Shown: one piece after another, positions 13,539-25,145 of the stretch | How the letters are laid out: each line of letters begins with the position of its first letter | Position numbering within the stretch: the stretch's first letter is position 1 | Assembly (NCBI RefSeq): GCF_019175385.1 | Contig: NC_083339.1 | Span: forward strand, 29,355,637-29,419,636 | Length of the DNA stretch: 64,000 nucleotides | Source of the DNA: Lycium barbarum | Lineage: Eukaryota; Streptophyta; Magnoliopsida; Solanales; Solanaceae | Direction of reading: 5' to 3' | Translations under genes and position numbers: made by a program | The notes under the pieces: generated by a model | Seen by the model: the letters and a program-made list of their open reading frames with translations, nothing else | What the model was told of the DNA's origin: nothing | The model's database searches: none

Positions 13539-13820
13539 ATCATCCCAACTGTTTCATATTTTGATCTTCTTGAATTGCAAACAGGTAATATTTATGATGT
13601 TCACAGAGATTAGATCGTTGGACTGAGAGATTATCTATATCATATTTCTAGCTACATCTTGACCTTCATATCTCCCAAATGATGATAGGAGGAAGGTCAA
13701 GATGTAGCTAGAAATATGATATAGATAATCTCTCAGTCCAACGATCTAATCTCTGTGACCATCATAAATATTACCTGTTTGCAGTTCAAGAAGATCAAAA
13801 TATGAAACAGTTGGGATGAT
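13539..13820. repeat. Near-perfect inverted repeat, arms of 129 bp, 24-bp spacer
   Basis: The left arm (13539-13667, starting ATCATCCCAACTG) and the right arm (13692-13820) are reverse complements with only a few mismatches. A third, direct copy of the inner part of the left arm follows at 13885-13949, and a shorter one at 13818-13841. The arms lie inside the L1-like remnant. Confidence 0.9.
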
Positions 13821-13841
13821 CGTTGGATTGAGAGATTATCT

Positions 13842-14216
13842 AAGTGTAGTATATCATCATTCATAACTTCCAAAGACATAAACCAGAGATTAGATCGTTG
13901 GATTGAGAGATTATCTATATCATATTTCTAGCTACATCTTGACCTTCATTTTAACCATGTTAATTCCATCAATTAAACAGAATAGATCTTAGGTTTATGT
14001 CTTTGGAAGTTATGCAAGACCTCCAACAAAATAACTCCAGATTTCTAGAGAAAATTGACCTGAGTAAAATAGGTGTATAGTAGTTTCAAGCCCAACCCCT
14101 GCTTTGTATAACATCAGCATCTGGAAGCCACATCGATGACAAATTCGATATCCTCTCATCCGTTAGGACTCTATCATAAATTAAGTTCCAAGTCATAAAT
14201 GATGATATACTACACT
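13842..14216. repeat. Second inverted set: a fused copy of two separated segments
   Basis: The 43 bp at 13842-13884 are the reverse complement of two segments that lie about 180 bp apart downstream: 13992-14014 (GGTTTATGTCTTTGGAAGTT) and about 14194-14216 (ATGATGATATACTACACTT). The inverted copy therefore joins them and skips the DNA in between. This is what a template switch, or an inversion during retrotransposition, would produce. Confidence 0.75.
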
Positions 14217-14219
14217 TCT

Positions 14220-15227
14220 TGTTGTCTATCCTACTTTAAACCAGATATTTGCCTAAGGATAGAAAATTTTACCCTACAGGTTTCAGGCTAGCGTTTGGGG
14301 AATAGTAAACAATGGTAAAGTAAGGACACAACAATTTTTATGTGGAAACCACCCAGCTCACAAGGTTAAAAAAAAAACCACGACCTACACCTCAGTAGGA
14401 TCTTTTCCAAATTCCACTACAACTGTGAGCCTAGGCAAATTGAAGTTACAAACTCTGTGACCTAGGAACTAAACTCTAATTCCTATCTCACTAATCTCCC
14501 TAGACTAGTAAGCCCACTTCAAGTTATCCCAACTTGAAGTTGAATTCTACTAAAGTTTATACCTGCAATTATTGCTTCTATGAAAGCTGATAAAGGTACA
14601 ACTCGATAAATAATCCTAATACACGAATCTAGACTCAAGCACTGTAAAACATAAACTCTATCAAACGGGTTCTTCAATCTTCTTCTTTGAATTAGCGCGC
14701 ACTTCAACAATCAAAACTTTGGATCTCTTGCTTTGACAGTTTCATCCAAGCTCTAAATTTCTCTCTTTGTCAGTGCGTAAAGATTCTTCACAGAATGACT
14801 TGAATATTTATAGTACTAGGTTTGCATCAAGTTGGTTGAACTCAATCCCTACAAGGTAAGGCCCATTATGAGAGTTAAGGTTTGAGTTGACTTGGGATTC
14901 TTGCATTCAAGCATTTTCAGTGTCTTTGTAGGAGTCTGAAGTATCTTGATAATTATGGCAAGAAATCATGCAAGCTTTTCCGCCAAGTCTTTACTATAAA
15001 ACATAAGTCCTACTCGCAGTAGGAATCTAAGCTGGAACACGTTCTTGGACTTGGTTCAAGCACTTGGTTCTTTCTTCTCTGAATCTTCTCACTGTCTGAG
15101 ATGGAACATGTCCATAGGCCAGTTTCACTCACCCTTGTCCTGCATCTGTCTGCTCATCAATCTTGGTCTACTTATTTTTCTTATTTACTTTGTCAATCAT
15201 CAAAACTCACACGTGCTTATGCCAACA
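14220..15227 (-). repeat. 3' LTR of the minus-strand SIRE-type copia element
   Basis: On the minus strand the LTR begins TGTTGGCATAAGCACGTG at 15227 and ends near GATAGACAACA. It is an inverted, diverged copy of the LTR at 23388-25092. Shared blocks include CTTAACTTCAAGTTGGG-like DNA (about 14520/24755), the GTGAGC...GGTAGTTTCCAC end (about 14345/24935) and the CTTGCCATAATT block (about 14960/24395). The border with the LINE remnant at 14220 is approximate. Confidence 0.75.
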
Positions 15228-15245
15228 AATTTCCCTTTTTTGATG
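15228..15245 (-). promoter_or_regulatory. Polypurine tract of the SIRE element
   Basis: On the minus strand, ATCAAAAAAGGGAAATT lies directly before the LTR start TGTTGGC. It is preceded by a TTTGTCATCATC stretch of the kind found beside SIRE LTRs. It marks the plus-strand DNA priming site. Confidence 0.65.
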
Positions 15246-16690
15246 ATGACAAACCCATGTCTTCATTGGCACCTGTGTAACTTGTTCCATATAACTTTCT
15301 GCTTAGTAAATAAACACCACGCCACTAAGATTAAGCTAGGTTAGCATATATGGGTTATAAACAATACACAGTACATTTTTACCTTTTGGCATCATTAAAA
15401 AGTTGCTTCAGAACAATATAGCGCAAATTGTAATTTTGCAATATTAAACTCATGGCCGCTGCGGCTATCACATATACGCATAATAGAACCATTATCGCAA
15501 AGCATAATGAGCAAGAACAATAAAGCACACAAATTGGCACAAAGTTATAAAAAGCAACTATATTCCATTTAACAACATCAAGTACGTGTCCAATCTTTGC
15601 TTACAAAATACATACATGCCATTTAAGCAGAAGAGAAATGGACTCAATACTGGACTAAGGATTTAGACATATTAGGATAGCTATGACGTAGGGTGATGAG
15701 ACTGGTCACTATGCTGGGGACTATTCCCAATGTAGAAGCTGGGGTGGCTGATACTTTCAAGAACCACTATCTTCCTTAACCTTCTTCCCCCAAGAGGATC
15801 CATCATCTCTTCCCATATTTCACCCTAAAAAGATCTACTATCCTTTTTTTTATTCAGATTGATCTTGTTTCCCATATTTATTGGAATAATTGTACCAAAG
15901 AATCTGAGCGGAGGCCGTTTGAGTTGCATTTAGAGAGTTTTGATCACCATTTACACCTTCAATGGATATTAAGATGGGGGGTTTAATCAATTTTCCCCTA
16001 CATGTGAGCGTCATTTCTTGATTCAGACGTAATTACTGGTTGAGGTGGTGCAAGGGTGAGCAATGCCGGTGGAATTGGCGGTGGGGAAATGAATCAAAAC
16101 TGGAGGAAAGGGTGGATTGTGGATGACTAAGATATGGAGTGAGTAATTTGGATTAGGCTCGGTAAGAGAATGAAACGCCGAGAAGTGACCATCGTTATTA
16201 GAAAAAGAGTCAGACATTTTTGCAACAAGGTTTGAGTGAAGTGAGATTTGGATGTGATTTGAGAGGGAGTGGATTAAACGGTATAAATAGAAAAGGGAAA
16301 AAGGAACATGTGTGTGAATAGGGTTTAGAGAAGGCTTGTGGAAATAGTGATGGTAGTTATGGTCAACAGAAGGCGTTTATGTCTGAGGAGTCTTCCAATG
16401 TTTAACCGTGCTTAAGCATAAGGCACCAATGGAAGGATAGAATAGATTGGACAACATTTTGATGGCCTAATTGTATATGTAACAGCAAAGATTAAGATAC
16501 ATACCTGATGTGTGAATGAATATTCATCTGAAGTCAGTAATTCCAGGCTAAGATCTGTGATAAAGTGTTCATTAAACTTTATAAGTTTATGGTGCTATCA
16601 CAGTATAGGACATACAACCAAATGTACAAGATTGAGTAGAATATTATTAAATTTAGAACGCATTTAATATGAAGCAATTCTTCTAGCCAA
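15246..16690 (-). mobile_element. SIRE post-pol region with a possible envelope-like ORF remnant
   Basis: About 1.4 kb separates the end of pol from the polypurine tract, the place where Sirevirus elements often carry an extra envelope-like frame. A 64-codon ORF (16023-16217, starting MSDSFSNNDG) is rich in Pro, Ser, Thr and His. It is followed by more than 600 bp without a long frame. A TATA-like CTATTTATACC stands about 75 bp upstream of its start on the same strand. No transmembrane segment is visible. Calling it envelope-like rests on position alone. Confidence 0.4.
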
Positions 16691-16704
16691 TCATTGAAGG
16701 ATAC

Positions 16705-18536
16705 TTATGCAATCTTAATCATTCCCAACTCTAACATGTTCCTCTCAAAGTATTCTCTTCTTAATGCTTTTATAATGATGTCTGTGATTTGCTTATCAGT
16801 GCCACAGAACTTTATTGAAATAAGACCCTTTTCAACATTGTCTATCAAGAAGTGGTGTCTTGTATCAATATGTTTAGTTCTTTTGTGCTGAACAGGATTC
16901 TTAGCAATGTTAATGGCACTAGTGTTATCACAGAAAATAGGAACATAATCAATTTTCATTCCAAAGTCTTTTAATTGTTGCTTGACCCACAGCAATTGAG
17001 CACATCAAGACACAGTTGCCACATATTCTGCCTCAGCAGTAGACAAGGCTAAAGAACTTTTCTTCTTAGTGGCCCAGGAGACTAGACAAGATCCAAGAAA
17101 GTGTGCCTTACTTGTAGTGTCTTTTCTATCCCTCAGATACCTTGCATAATCAGCATCACCATGTCCAACCAGGTTGAGGTTGTTCCTTGAGGACATCATA
17201 GCCCTAATTCACTTGTTCCTTTCAAGTATCTCAAAATCCTTTTCACAAGATTTAGATGGGATTCTTTAGGGTTAGATTGAAATCTTGCAAAAAGTCCCAC
17301 ACTAAATACTATGTCAACTCTACTAGCAGTGAAATACAAGAAAAATCCAATCATGCCTCTATACAGTTTTTGTTCAACAACTTGACCAGGTTCATCCAGA
17401 TCAAGCTTTGTGGCAGTAGCAATGTGAGATTCAATTGTTTTTGCATCCTCTATTTTGAATCGTTGGAGCAATTCTTTGACACACTTTTGTTGATGGATCA
17501 TTGTGCAAGTAGAGGTTTGCTTGATTTGCAGTCTCAAGAAGAAATTTAGCTCTCCCATCATGCTCATTTTAAATTCGCTTCCCATCAGTGCTGCAAATTC
17601 TTTGGACAGAGCCTCACTTGTTGCATAAAAAATGATGTCATCAACATAGACCTACACAATCAACAAGTTCTTTCCTTTCACCTTCAAGAACAGTGTGTTA
17701 TTAATGTTACCTCTTGTGTGACCATGTGCCAGGAGAAACTTGGACAACCTCTCATACCAAGCTCTTGGAGCTTGTTTAAGCCCAAAGAGAGCTTTATCAA
17801 GTTTATAGACATGATCAGGATATTCAACATCTTCAAATCCTGGGGGTTATTTGACATACACTTCATCTTTCAAGAACCCTTTTAAGAAGGCACTTTTCAC
17901 ATCCATTTGATCGAGAGTGAACTCCATAAAGGCAAGAAAAACTACGAGGAGTCTGATTGCTTCTAACATTGCCACTGGACCAAAGGTTTCATCATAGTCT
18001 ATGCTTTCTTCCTAATTATACCCTTGAACCACCAATCATTCATTGTTCTGTGCGACTATTCCATGCTTATCTATCTTGTTCTTGAACACCCATTTGATTC
18101 CAATTATTGTTCTATTCTTCGGTCTTGGTTCAAGGTGCCAGACTTTATTTCTTTCACTGATTGAGTTCCTCCTGTATGGCCATAATCCACTCTACATCCT
18201 GCAAAGCTTCGTTAACCTTCTTTGGCTCAATAACAGATAGAAAAACATTAAAAGCACATACATTTTTCAAGTCAGATCTGGTTGTTACTACAGAGTTTAG
18301 ATCATTCAGGACATTTTTAGCAGGATGTGATCCCTGACATTTGTATCCTTTTAGGACTATCCCTTGAGCATTTACAGTGGCCTCATCATTTGGTAGATCA
18401 GGATCATTCAAGTTTTCATCAGGTGTTCCCCCTGTCTATGTAACCAACTCTTCCCTAGTTGATGAACCCGGTTCATCATGTAAGTTCCCGGTTACATTTT
18501 CATTTCCTGACTTCTTGTTTGACTCAATAGTGTGGT
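16705..18536 (-). pseudogene. SIRE-type copia reverse transcriptase and RNase H
   Basis: Read on the minus strand in pieces, this opens with the INT-RT linker (18154-18411; EWIMAIQEELNQ) and broken RT fingers (17684-18000). The RT active site VYVDDIIFYATSEALSKEF follows (about 17590-17660), then the RT C-terminal half (17196-17585; ARFQSNPKESHLNLVKRILR). RNase H spans 16705-17199 (LGSCLVSWATKKKSSLALST, then AEAEYVA and NIAKNPVQHKRTKHIDTRHH). Pol ends with ERNMLELGMIKIA. The wording matches the SIRE/Maximus lineage of Ty1/copia. Several stops and frameshifts inactivate it. It is interrupted at 18536 by a solo LTR, beyond which integrase continues (22537-23387). Confidence 0.85.
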
Positions 18537-21500
18537 TGTTATACCCTATTTTAACCGAAGTCAAAATAGTTTATAACATTCCGGTAATTCCGGAGTTAAT
18601 TAAAGTTAAGAGCCGCCACTTAATTATTTACGGTGAATTAGGGCACCTAAAGTTTATCAAAGTAATTATCTAGAGTTGATTTTATTAAAGTCTACGAAAC
18701 CAAAAAGATTCTAGGTACGGGTTCCACTAACCTAGAGGGAAGGTATTAGGCATCCTCTAAATTCCATTAATAATGGTTAACCAACCGAACTCAAATTTAA
18801 TTAGGCTAAGAATGTAGATGTAATATTTTATAATATGTAAGAAAATATCTTGTAAGTGTTGCCAAGGCTATAGTGGAAATATAAATACGCTATTTTAAAA
18901 TAAGGCTTTTAGAAAAGAAAATATTCTTTTGCATAAAAGACTTTAGTTATAAGTAAACTAAAAAAAAAAAGAAGTGCGGGATTATACGATGCTTTGTAAA
19001 TATTCGAAACAACTTAATAACTAAGTGTTAATTGATTTATTAAGAAATATGTTATTTTGAGCATAAGCGTAATTGAAGAGGATATATTGAAAGTATTTTA
19101 TGAAAAGAGTCATCGTAAAATAATTTATATTTCACAATTTAATAAGTGGGTAAATACCATATGTAAGAATACTTATGCAATATAGTAGTATAAGTGAAAC
19201 AAAAGCTTAAAGTTGGACATATAGGCATGTCTGAACATTGGAGTAAATAAATCAGTTTAAAACCCTTTTCATAAGGCTGGATGAATATTTTGGAAGTCCA
19301 ACTTCGCTTACTAATGATTTGGGTGTTTAACTAATTAAGATGTTCTAGATAATCAACTAGAATTTTACTAATAACTATGTTCAACAGTACGTCAAACCAA
19401 AACGAACCCACATTTCATAGGCAAAATCACCAGAAGAAAATCATCATAGCAATGCTAAAGGAGAAAAGAAAAGTAATAATAGGCGGTCTCTAGCGATTTT
19501 CGCCTATCCTATGTGATTCGAGAATTGCGGAACGAGATGACTCTGTGAACGGGTACAGTAATGGTGCCGAATCTCATTTTGAGACTTTTTGATGAGCGAG
19601 TCCCGAATTGGGGACTCCATTCACTCCGATGTGTACATGTTAAAAAAAAAAAGATTAGTATAGAATCATCATGTGATAAACTCAACAGATTTCGATAGAA
19701 AAGCATATGAAAGAAATAAATCTTGAATGCATTATGAAAAACAGCGGCTTATAGATATGCTGAAGCTCCAACTGAAAGCAAATTCACGCCATATAAGAGG
19801 GCTACTACCATGCTCATTCACGCATCAAACGAAAAAAAGAGATAAGGAATTAATGTTCTAAACAGCGGACTGATGCTAAACTTAATTTTGAACAAACTAA
19901 ACAACACAGATATGTTTAGCTATTAGACACATGGTGCTAAAAATACTTCAAGACAATTCACACTCTACCAGCTTTTAACAGAATAGCGGGCTTAAGCACA
20001 AATCATCATTAAGCGTATCTGAGAATACATTTAGGCTATAAAGTAGAGGGAAAGGATCATACTCTATTCTAAACCAACCAATCACAAATTTCAAAAAGAA
20101 ACATCTAATGACCTTAAGAGGTCACACAAACTATCATTTTTATTTCCTTGAACAGAAGGCTAAAGGGAAAACGACAAATGAGCATATTACAATCACTTAA
20201 CTAAAAATGAAGGCTGATAAGATTCAAATAAAAACAACAAAGTAGAGATTAAATAGAATGTTTTGGACTCGAGGGATCTGGGAATGAGGTTCTAGAATTA
20301 GGAATTTTCCCACATTCTCGTTTCAACAGTCTTAAACACTAATAGCAAGCAGTGAGTGTATCGGGACCAATTTTGAATTTCAATATGCAATTCTGAGATT
20401 CTAAACAAGAGCAATTCGGCCTTAGTTAAACAAATACAACGGAGCTATTTAAGGGAATAGACCCCTGTAAACAAAGTATGTAGGCAAGTTTTAGTAGTAT
20501 ACTCATTAATGCAAAATATCATGCTTTGGATTAGATTTTCATCCATTTTAGACTGTATTCAAGTAGACACCTGTTTAATCTATCAATTGTTTGAAATAAC
20601 AAAGCAACTAAAACAAAACCAAACCTCATGATTAACCAGACATACTGCTCGGGTTAGGCCATTTAGGCTTATAGCAAGTTCAAACATATGTCCAGATAAT
20701 GGGCACTAGCACCTAAGTGATAACTAAGCTTATAGCGGAGGCATTACACAACATAAGTTTAACTTTTAAAAGGGCAATCCATGAACTAGTCTTAACTAAA
20801 TGAGTATTGTGGGATTCCAGATTACCATGGGTATGCCTAGTAAAGATGTTTCCCTGATGATGAAAATAGAAGTAGAATAATGGTAACAATCCAAGTTCAG
20901 GAAGTGGCAAATGAGCTTAAGCTTATTAATGGACAAAAAAAAACGGATTGCCGACAAACACAACAGAAACTATACATGACATTTAAGCTTCATCATTATA
21001 GCAAACAGGGGAATGTACATTCTATTAACGACCCTTAAGTATACCGATTAACACCCATTCACATATAAACTTCAAATAAAGGCATGCCCTTTAAGAGTTC
21101 AGTGCTTGTAAAATCAAATGAGTCCTGGGAACGTGATTTCTACCTAGGCGATGGCTAACGAATATTTCTAATGAAGCAGCAAGCACAAAAATGACGACTC
21201 ACACTCACAACATAAAAGATTTAAAATACGCATGTTGAATATCTATTTTATGATACACAAAAATAAACAAATAAAAAAAATGGAAGAAACTAACAGCACT
21301 TCACAATATGCACAGAACCATAAATGTACAGAAAACTACAACAGAAAAGAAGGGATATTTTGCCGACCTTTTTGTGGTGCAATGAAACAGGGCGTCGATG
21401 TCTCGAATCTACTCTCGTATTGACAGATTCGAAACTCGAGTCAAAAAATTAAGGCACCTCTACCGTAGTTAAAGTTGTTTTGCCGAACAGTGACGAAAGT

Positions 21501-22531
21501 TGATCGAATTGTGAAAAAACCTTAACTTTCCACACAAATCTCATAACAGAAAGTATTTTCTGATTTGAAAAAGTTCAAGACCAGATTTTATTTGAAAACG
21601 AAAGAAACTCTCAGACTTTAGAAAATACCCGCGTCTCCCTCAATCAGTCTTTTGTTTTTTTCGGCTGATGACTTAAGATGATATTTATAGGTGAAAATTG
21701 ACACTCTAGGGTTTCGTTTGGGCGGGAATTGAAATCAAATTCATTCCAAAATCAGAACGTTGGGCTTGATTCACGTGGTTTGCTTCAAATCTTGCTCAAA
21801 AAGGACAGATCTTCTCTGGTATTGAAGATCGTCCGCGTCTTGAAGCCAAAAATGGAAGATTCTCCTCTGTCAATGACAGAGCAAGCAAGTGAAGCAGATG
21901 TAGGGATGATTTTTGTGCGAAAATGGAGAGACGAGACTGTTTACGGCGAAAGGGCACTGAGATTTTGCTGAAAATGGGGGTAAGAGAGAGAGTAGGGAGA
22001 GAGGAAGAGAAAGCGGCGTGTGGCTAGGTTAGTTTTCTTTTGGTTTTTGGTGAATAAGATAAGTGAGCCGGGTCGGGTCGGTTGAAGTGGGTACTGGGCT
22101 GGACGGGAGTTGGGCTGGACTGGGTGTTTGTTGGGCTGGCCGAATTGGGTAAGTGGGTAGGGCTGATCGGGTAAGTTGTTGTGGGCAGCTCCGTTTGGGC
22201 CATAAATTGGTTGAAATATCATGGCCTTCCTCCTTTATTTAAATTATGATTTGGGGCTTCTAATTTAATAACTAGTACAATTAATAGTAATTAATATATA
22301 GAAAGTAAGGATTTAATAAAGTGTTGATTTGTAATTAATTTAACGAGTCAAAAATCCGAAAATAAAAAAATGACGACGAACCATTTTGAAATTTGTGATA
22401 AAGTAATACTAGTAACGATGTTAATAGTAATAAAACAATAGTGGTGAAAACAAAGTATTTAGCTCGTTAATAAATTTAAAAGCCCGAGGAAATAAATTGG
22501 AATAAAGGAGGGACAAAATTGGATGTCAACA
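18537..22531 (-). mobile_element. 3995-bp solo LTR (Ogre/Tat-like) with GTGGT target duplication
   Basis: The plus-strand ends are TGTTATACCC and GATGTCAACA. The pentamer GTGGT is present on both sides (18532-18536 and 22532-22536), proving an insertion of exactly this segment into the SIRE pol. No gag, pol, PBS or polypurine tract is visible inside, so it is a solo LTR or a non-autonomous unit. Orientation is inferred as minus from a TATA-like CACCTATAAATATC at about 21680 on that strand; the U3 part then includes the Pro/Gly-like GC-rich tract at 22060-22200. The great length and the GGTACGGGTTCC...AGAGGGAAGGT block (about 18715-18745) recall Ogre/Tat LTRs. The family is an inference. Confidence 0.85.
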
Positions 22532-22536
22532 GTGGT

Positions 22537-22593
22537 TAAATAAGGGATCCTCATCATCATCCTTTACTTGTTTCTTAGATAAAACACTAGATT

Positions 22594-22631
<38 letters not shown>

Positions 22632-23387
22632 ACATGCACACTTTCCACCCACAGAAATTCCCTCATCACTTCTAGCATCAAACTTTCCTAAGGAATCTTT
22701 TCCAATATGAGTGAAAAACCTACATCCAAATGCTCTTAGGTGGGAAGTGTTTGGCTTTCGTCCTTTAAGTAGTTCATAGGGATTCTATTTCAAAATTGAC
22801 CTAGTCATGCATCTGTTGAGTATTTAGCAAGCAGTATTGATGGCTTTAGCCCAGAAGTTTCTAGCAATATCACTAGCAAGCATCATAGTTCTAGCCATTT
22901 CTTCTAGAGTTCTATTCTTTCTTTCTATCACCCCATTTTCCTATGGAGTTCTAGGTGCAGAAAAATTATGGTCAATTCCATTTGTTGAGCATTTATATTT
23001 TTGAATTCAGTACTATGATCAGACCTGATAGATGCTAGTTTATTTCCTAGCTTCCTTTCCAATTTTCTTACCACAATTATGAAGGCATCACGTGCCTCAC
23101 CCTTTGATGCAAGAAACAGCGTCCAGGTAAACCTGGTAAAATCATCAACAATAACGAACATGTATCTCTTACCTCCACAGGTCATGACTCTCATTGGACC
23201 ACATAAATCAATATGGACCAGTTTTAGAAACCTGGTGGCGCTGATTACCTTCTTTATTTTGATGGATGTTCTGACATGTTTCCTTCTTGCACAAGCACTG
23301 AACGCTTTATCATCTTTGAACAAAATGTTAAGAAACCCATTCACTAAGTCCTTGGAGACAAACTTGTTCAATTGACCTAGACTAGCA
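22537..23387 (-). pseudogene. SIRE-type copia integrase, interrupted on both sides
   Basis: This is the minus-strand continuation of the SIRE pol past the solo LTR. Frame 22928-23371 shows the zinc-finger tail (HASLGQLNKFVSKDL, CARRKH), the first catalytic Asp in HIDLCGPMRV and the second in SIRSDHSTEF. The catalytic Glu lies just beyond, in NGVIERKNRTLEEMA (about 22880-22930), after a stop. The frame is cut at its N-terminal HASL motif at 23387 by the plus-strand SIRE LTR. A 34-bp poly(A) run (22597-22630) lies in the C-terminal part. Confidence 0.85.
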
Positions 23388-25092
23388 TGTCTATTTGCAT
23401 AAAGCCATGCGCGAAGTTTTGATTATTGATAAAGGGAATCTACAATGTAAAGAAATCAAGTCTAGATATAGGAGATAATTGACATGTGATAATTGAACAA
23501 GGCTAGACAGTGGTTGAGATAAAGCAGAGGTTCCAGACGATGCAAAAAGGCTTGAAAAGGCAAACAGCACAGGATGGATAGAACATGTCCATAGACATGT
23601 TCCATTGCGAAGAAGCTATAGAAAGACCATACACATGAACCCAGATTGGAAACATGTGTGCCAATGCAAAGATAAGTGCAATGATCAGACCAGAGAGAGA
23701 ATGAACCATCCACATACATGATCCATCACAAAGATAGATGCAGATCAAAAGATGAAGATGACTCAGTCACAGTACAATTCATCAAAGAATAGAACAAGCA
23801 TGACCACCTATATGATCCATCAGAAAGACAAATGCAGAGCAAAAGACGAAAATGACCCAATCAAAGTACAGTTCATCAAAGAATAGAACAAGCATGAAAA
23901 CATGTTATATCTCAGGAGTCATTAAGTGCAATTGTTGAATGAATTAGAAGAGAAGAGATCATGAACTGAAAAGGTGAAGAGCAGGTCTGCATATATGTTC
24001 CAAAACAGAACAAGGACATGGTTGGAGTCATAGAACTAGACAAGGCTGGAGACATGATTTATTCCAGCAATGAATAAATCTAAGCGAAGAAACACAGACA
24101 CACAGTGAAGAGCATTATGCATGAAGCAACTCTATCAACATGTTCCATCATCCATCACGAAAGCAGGCTTAAGATAGAGTCGCAGGAATGAATGAGAAAG
24201 GGATGATGAAACAGGTTCGTGAACATGTTCCATCTCAGACAGTGCAGAGATTCAGAGGCACACGAACCAGGTGGATGAAACAGGTTCGTGAACATGTTCC
24301 AGTGCAAGTCCTACAGCAACTAGGATTTGCAGATTTATGGTAAAGACTTGACGGTCAAATTGCAAGATTCCTTGCCATAATTTTAGAGATTATTCAGAAG
24401 CTAACTCAAAAGGCAAGAATCCCAATTCAACACAAACCTTTATATATCTCATGGGCCTACTCGAAGAGGGTTTTGTGTTTACGGACCTGCTGTGCACTCA
24501 ATGTTATAAATATCCAAGTCTTAGCAAGAAGAAGATTTGCACAAGAGAGATTTTAGAATATTAAGCAATCAAAGAAGATATCAAGAATATTCAAAATCTA
24601 GCCCTATGTCCCTAGTACAAGAAGAAAGATTGAAGGATCTATTCTACTGTATAATGTTTTCTAGTTCTTAACTCTAGAATTTTGTATTAGGTTGTTTATC
24701 GAGTTGTACTTTATCCACTTTCATAGAAGCATACAGTTAAGTAAAAAAACGTTGTAAATTTAACTTCAAGTTGGGGATCGACTTAAAGGTTTCTTACTAG
24801 TCTCGGGAGATAGGAATTAGAGGTTAGTTCCTAGGTTACAGGTTTTGTAACTTGAATTTGCAGAGGCTCACCATTGTAGTGGAGTTTGAAGAAAATCCTA
24901 CATAGGTGTAGGTCGCGGTTTTTTATCGCCCTTGTGAGCCGGGTAGTTTCCACGTAAAAATCGTTGTGTTCTTTACGTACCTACAATTTATATTCTATAA
25001 AATGCTAGCATAGAAGGTAAAGTAACGTGTTCTATCCTTTAGGAAAAAATTGGATACGGCAGGGGACAAGAAGTAGGTTGTGCAACCTAACA
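23388..25092 (+). repeat. 5' LTR (1.7 kb) of a second SIRE-type copia element, plus strand
   Basis: It starts TGTCTATTTGCATAA inside the integrase of the minus-strand SIRE copy and ends CAACCTAACA, three bases before a PBS. It is homologous in inverted orientation to the LTR at 14220-15227 but about 700 bp longer. The extra length is U3 sequence with tandem repeats: a 94-bp unit twice from 23718, and a 69-bp offset repeat from 24205 holding GTGAACATGTTCCA. The expected outer target pentamer would be TAGCA (23383-23387); its partner is lost with the 3' end of the element. Confidence 0.75.
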
Positions 25093-25094
25093 AG

Positions 25095-25105
25095 TGGTAT
25101 CAGAG
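25095..25105 (+). promoter_or_regulatory. Primer-binding site of the plus-strand SIRE element
   Basis: TGGTATCAGAG, complementary to the 3' end of initiator-Met tRNA, lies three bases after the LTR end. It fixes orientation and the inner LTR border. Confidence 0.8.
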
Positions 25106-25145
25106 GTGGTTCTTCTCAAAGAGGCAAAAACCTTGGGAGAAGATC

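Larger units (their letters stand above)
12950..14219 (-). pseudogene. L1-type LINE remnant: RT zinc-binding and RNase H-like domains
   Basis: On the minus strand, 14230-14030 reads TWNLIYDRVLTDERI and, after a frame change, an ETTIHLF...SLEIW stretch. Both resemble the zinc-binding domain that follows the reverse transcriptase in plant L1 elements and L1-derived genes. Then 13470-13390 reads VKLNSDGSCINSSCGGGGVV, the start of an RNase H fold, and 13176-12952 reads HWFREVNPVAHKLASL, its typical C-terminal part. Stop codons and frameshifts occur throughout. The two domains are separated by a cluster of inverted and direct repeats (13539-14014). The family assignment rests on motif resemblance only. 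Confidence 0.6.

Noticed and set aside
13539..13820. MIR precursor or MITE
   Set aside because: The arms lack a flanking target duplication, the structure includes further rearranged copies, and the sequence matches the surrounding L1 remnant.
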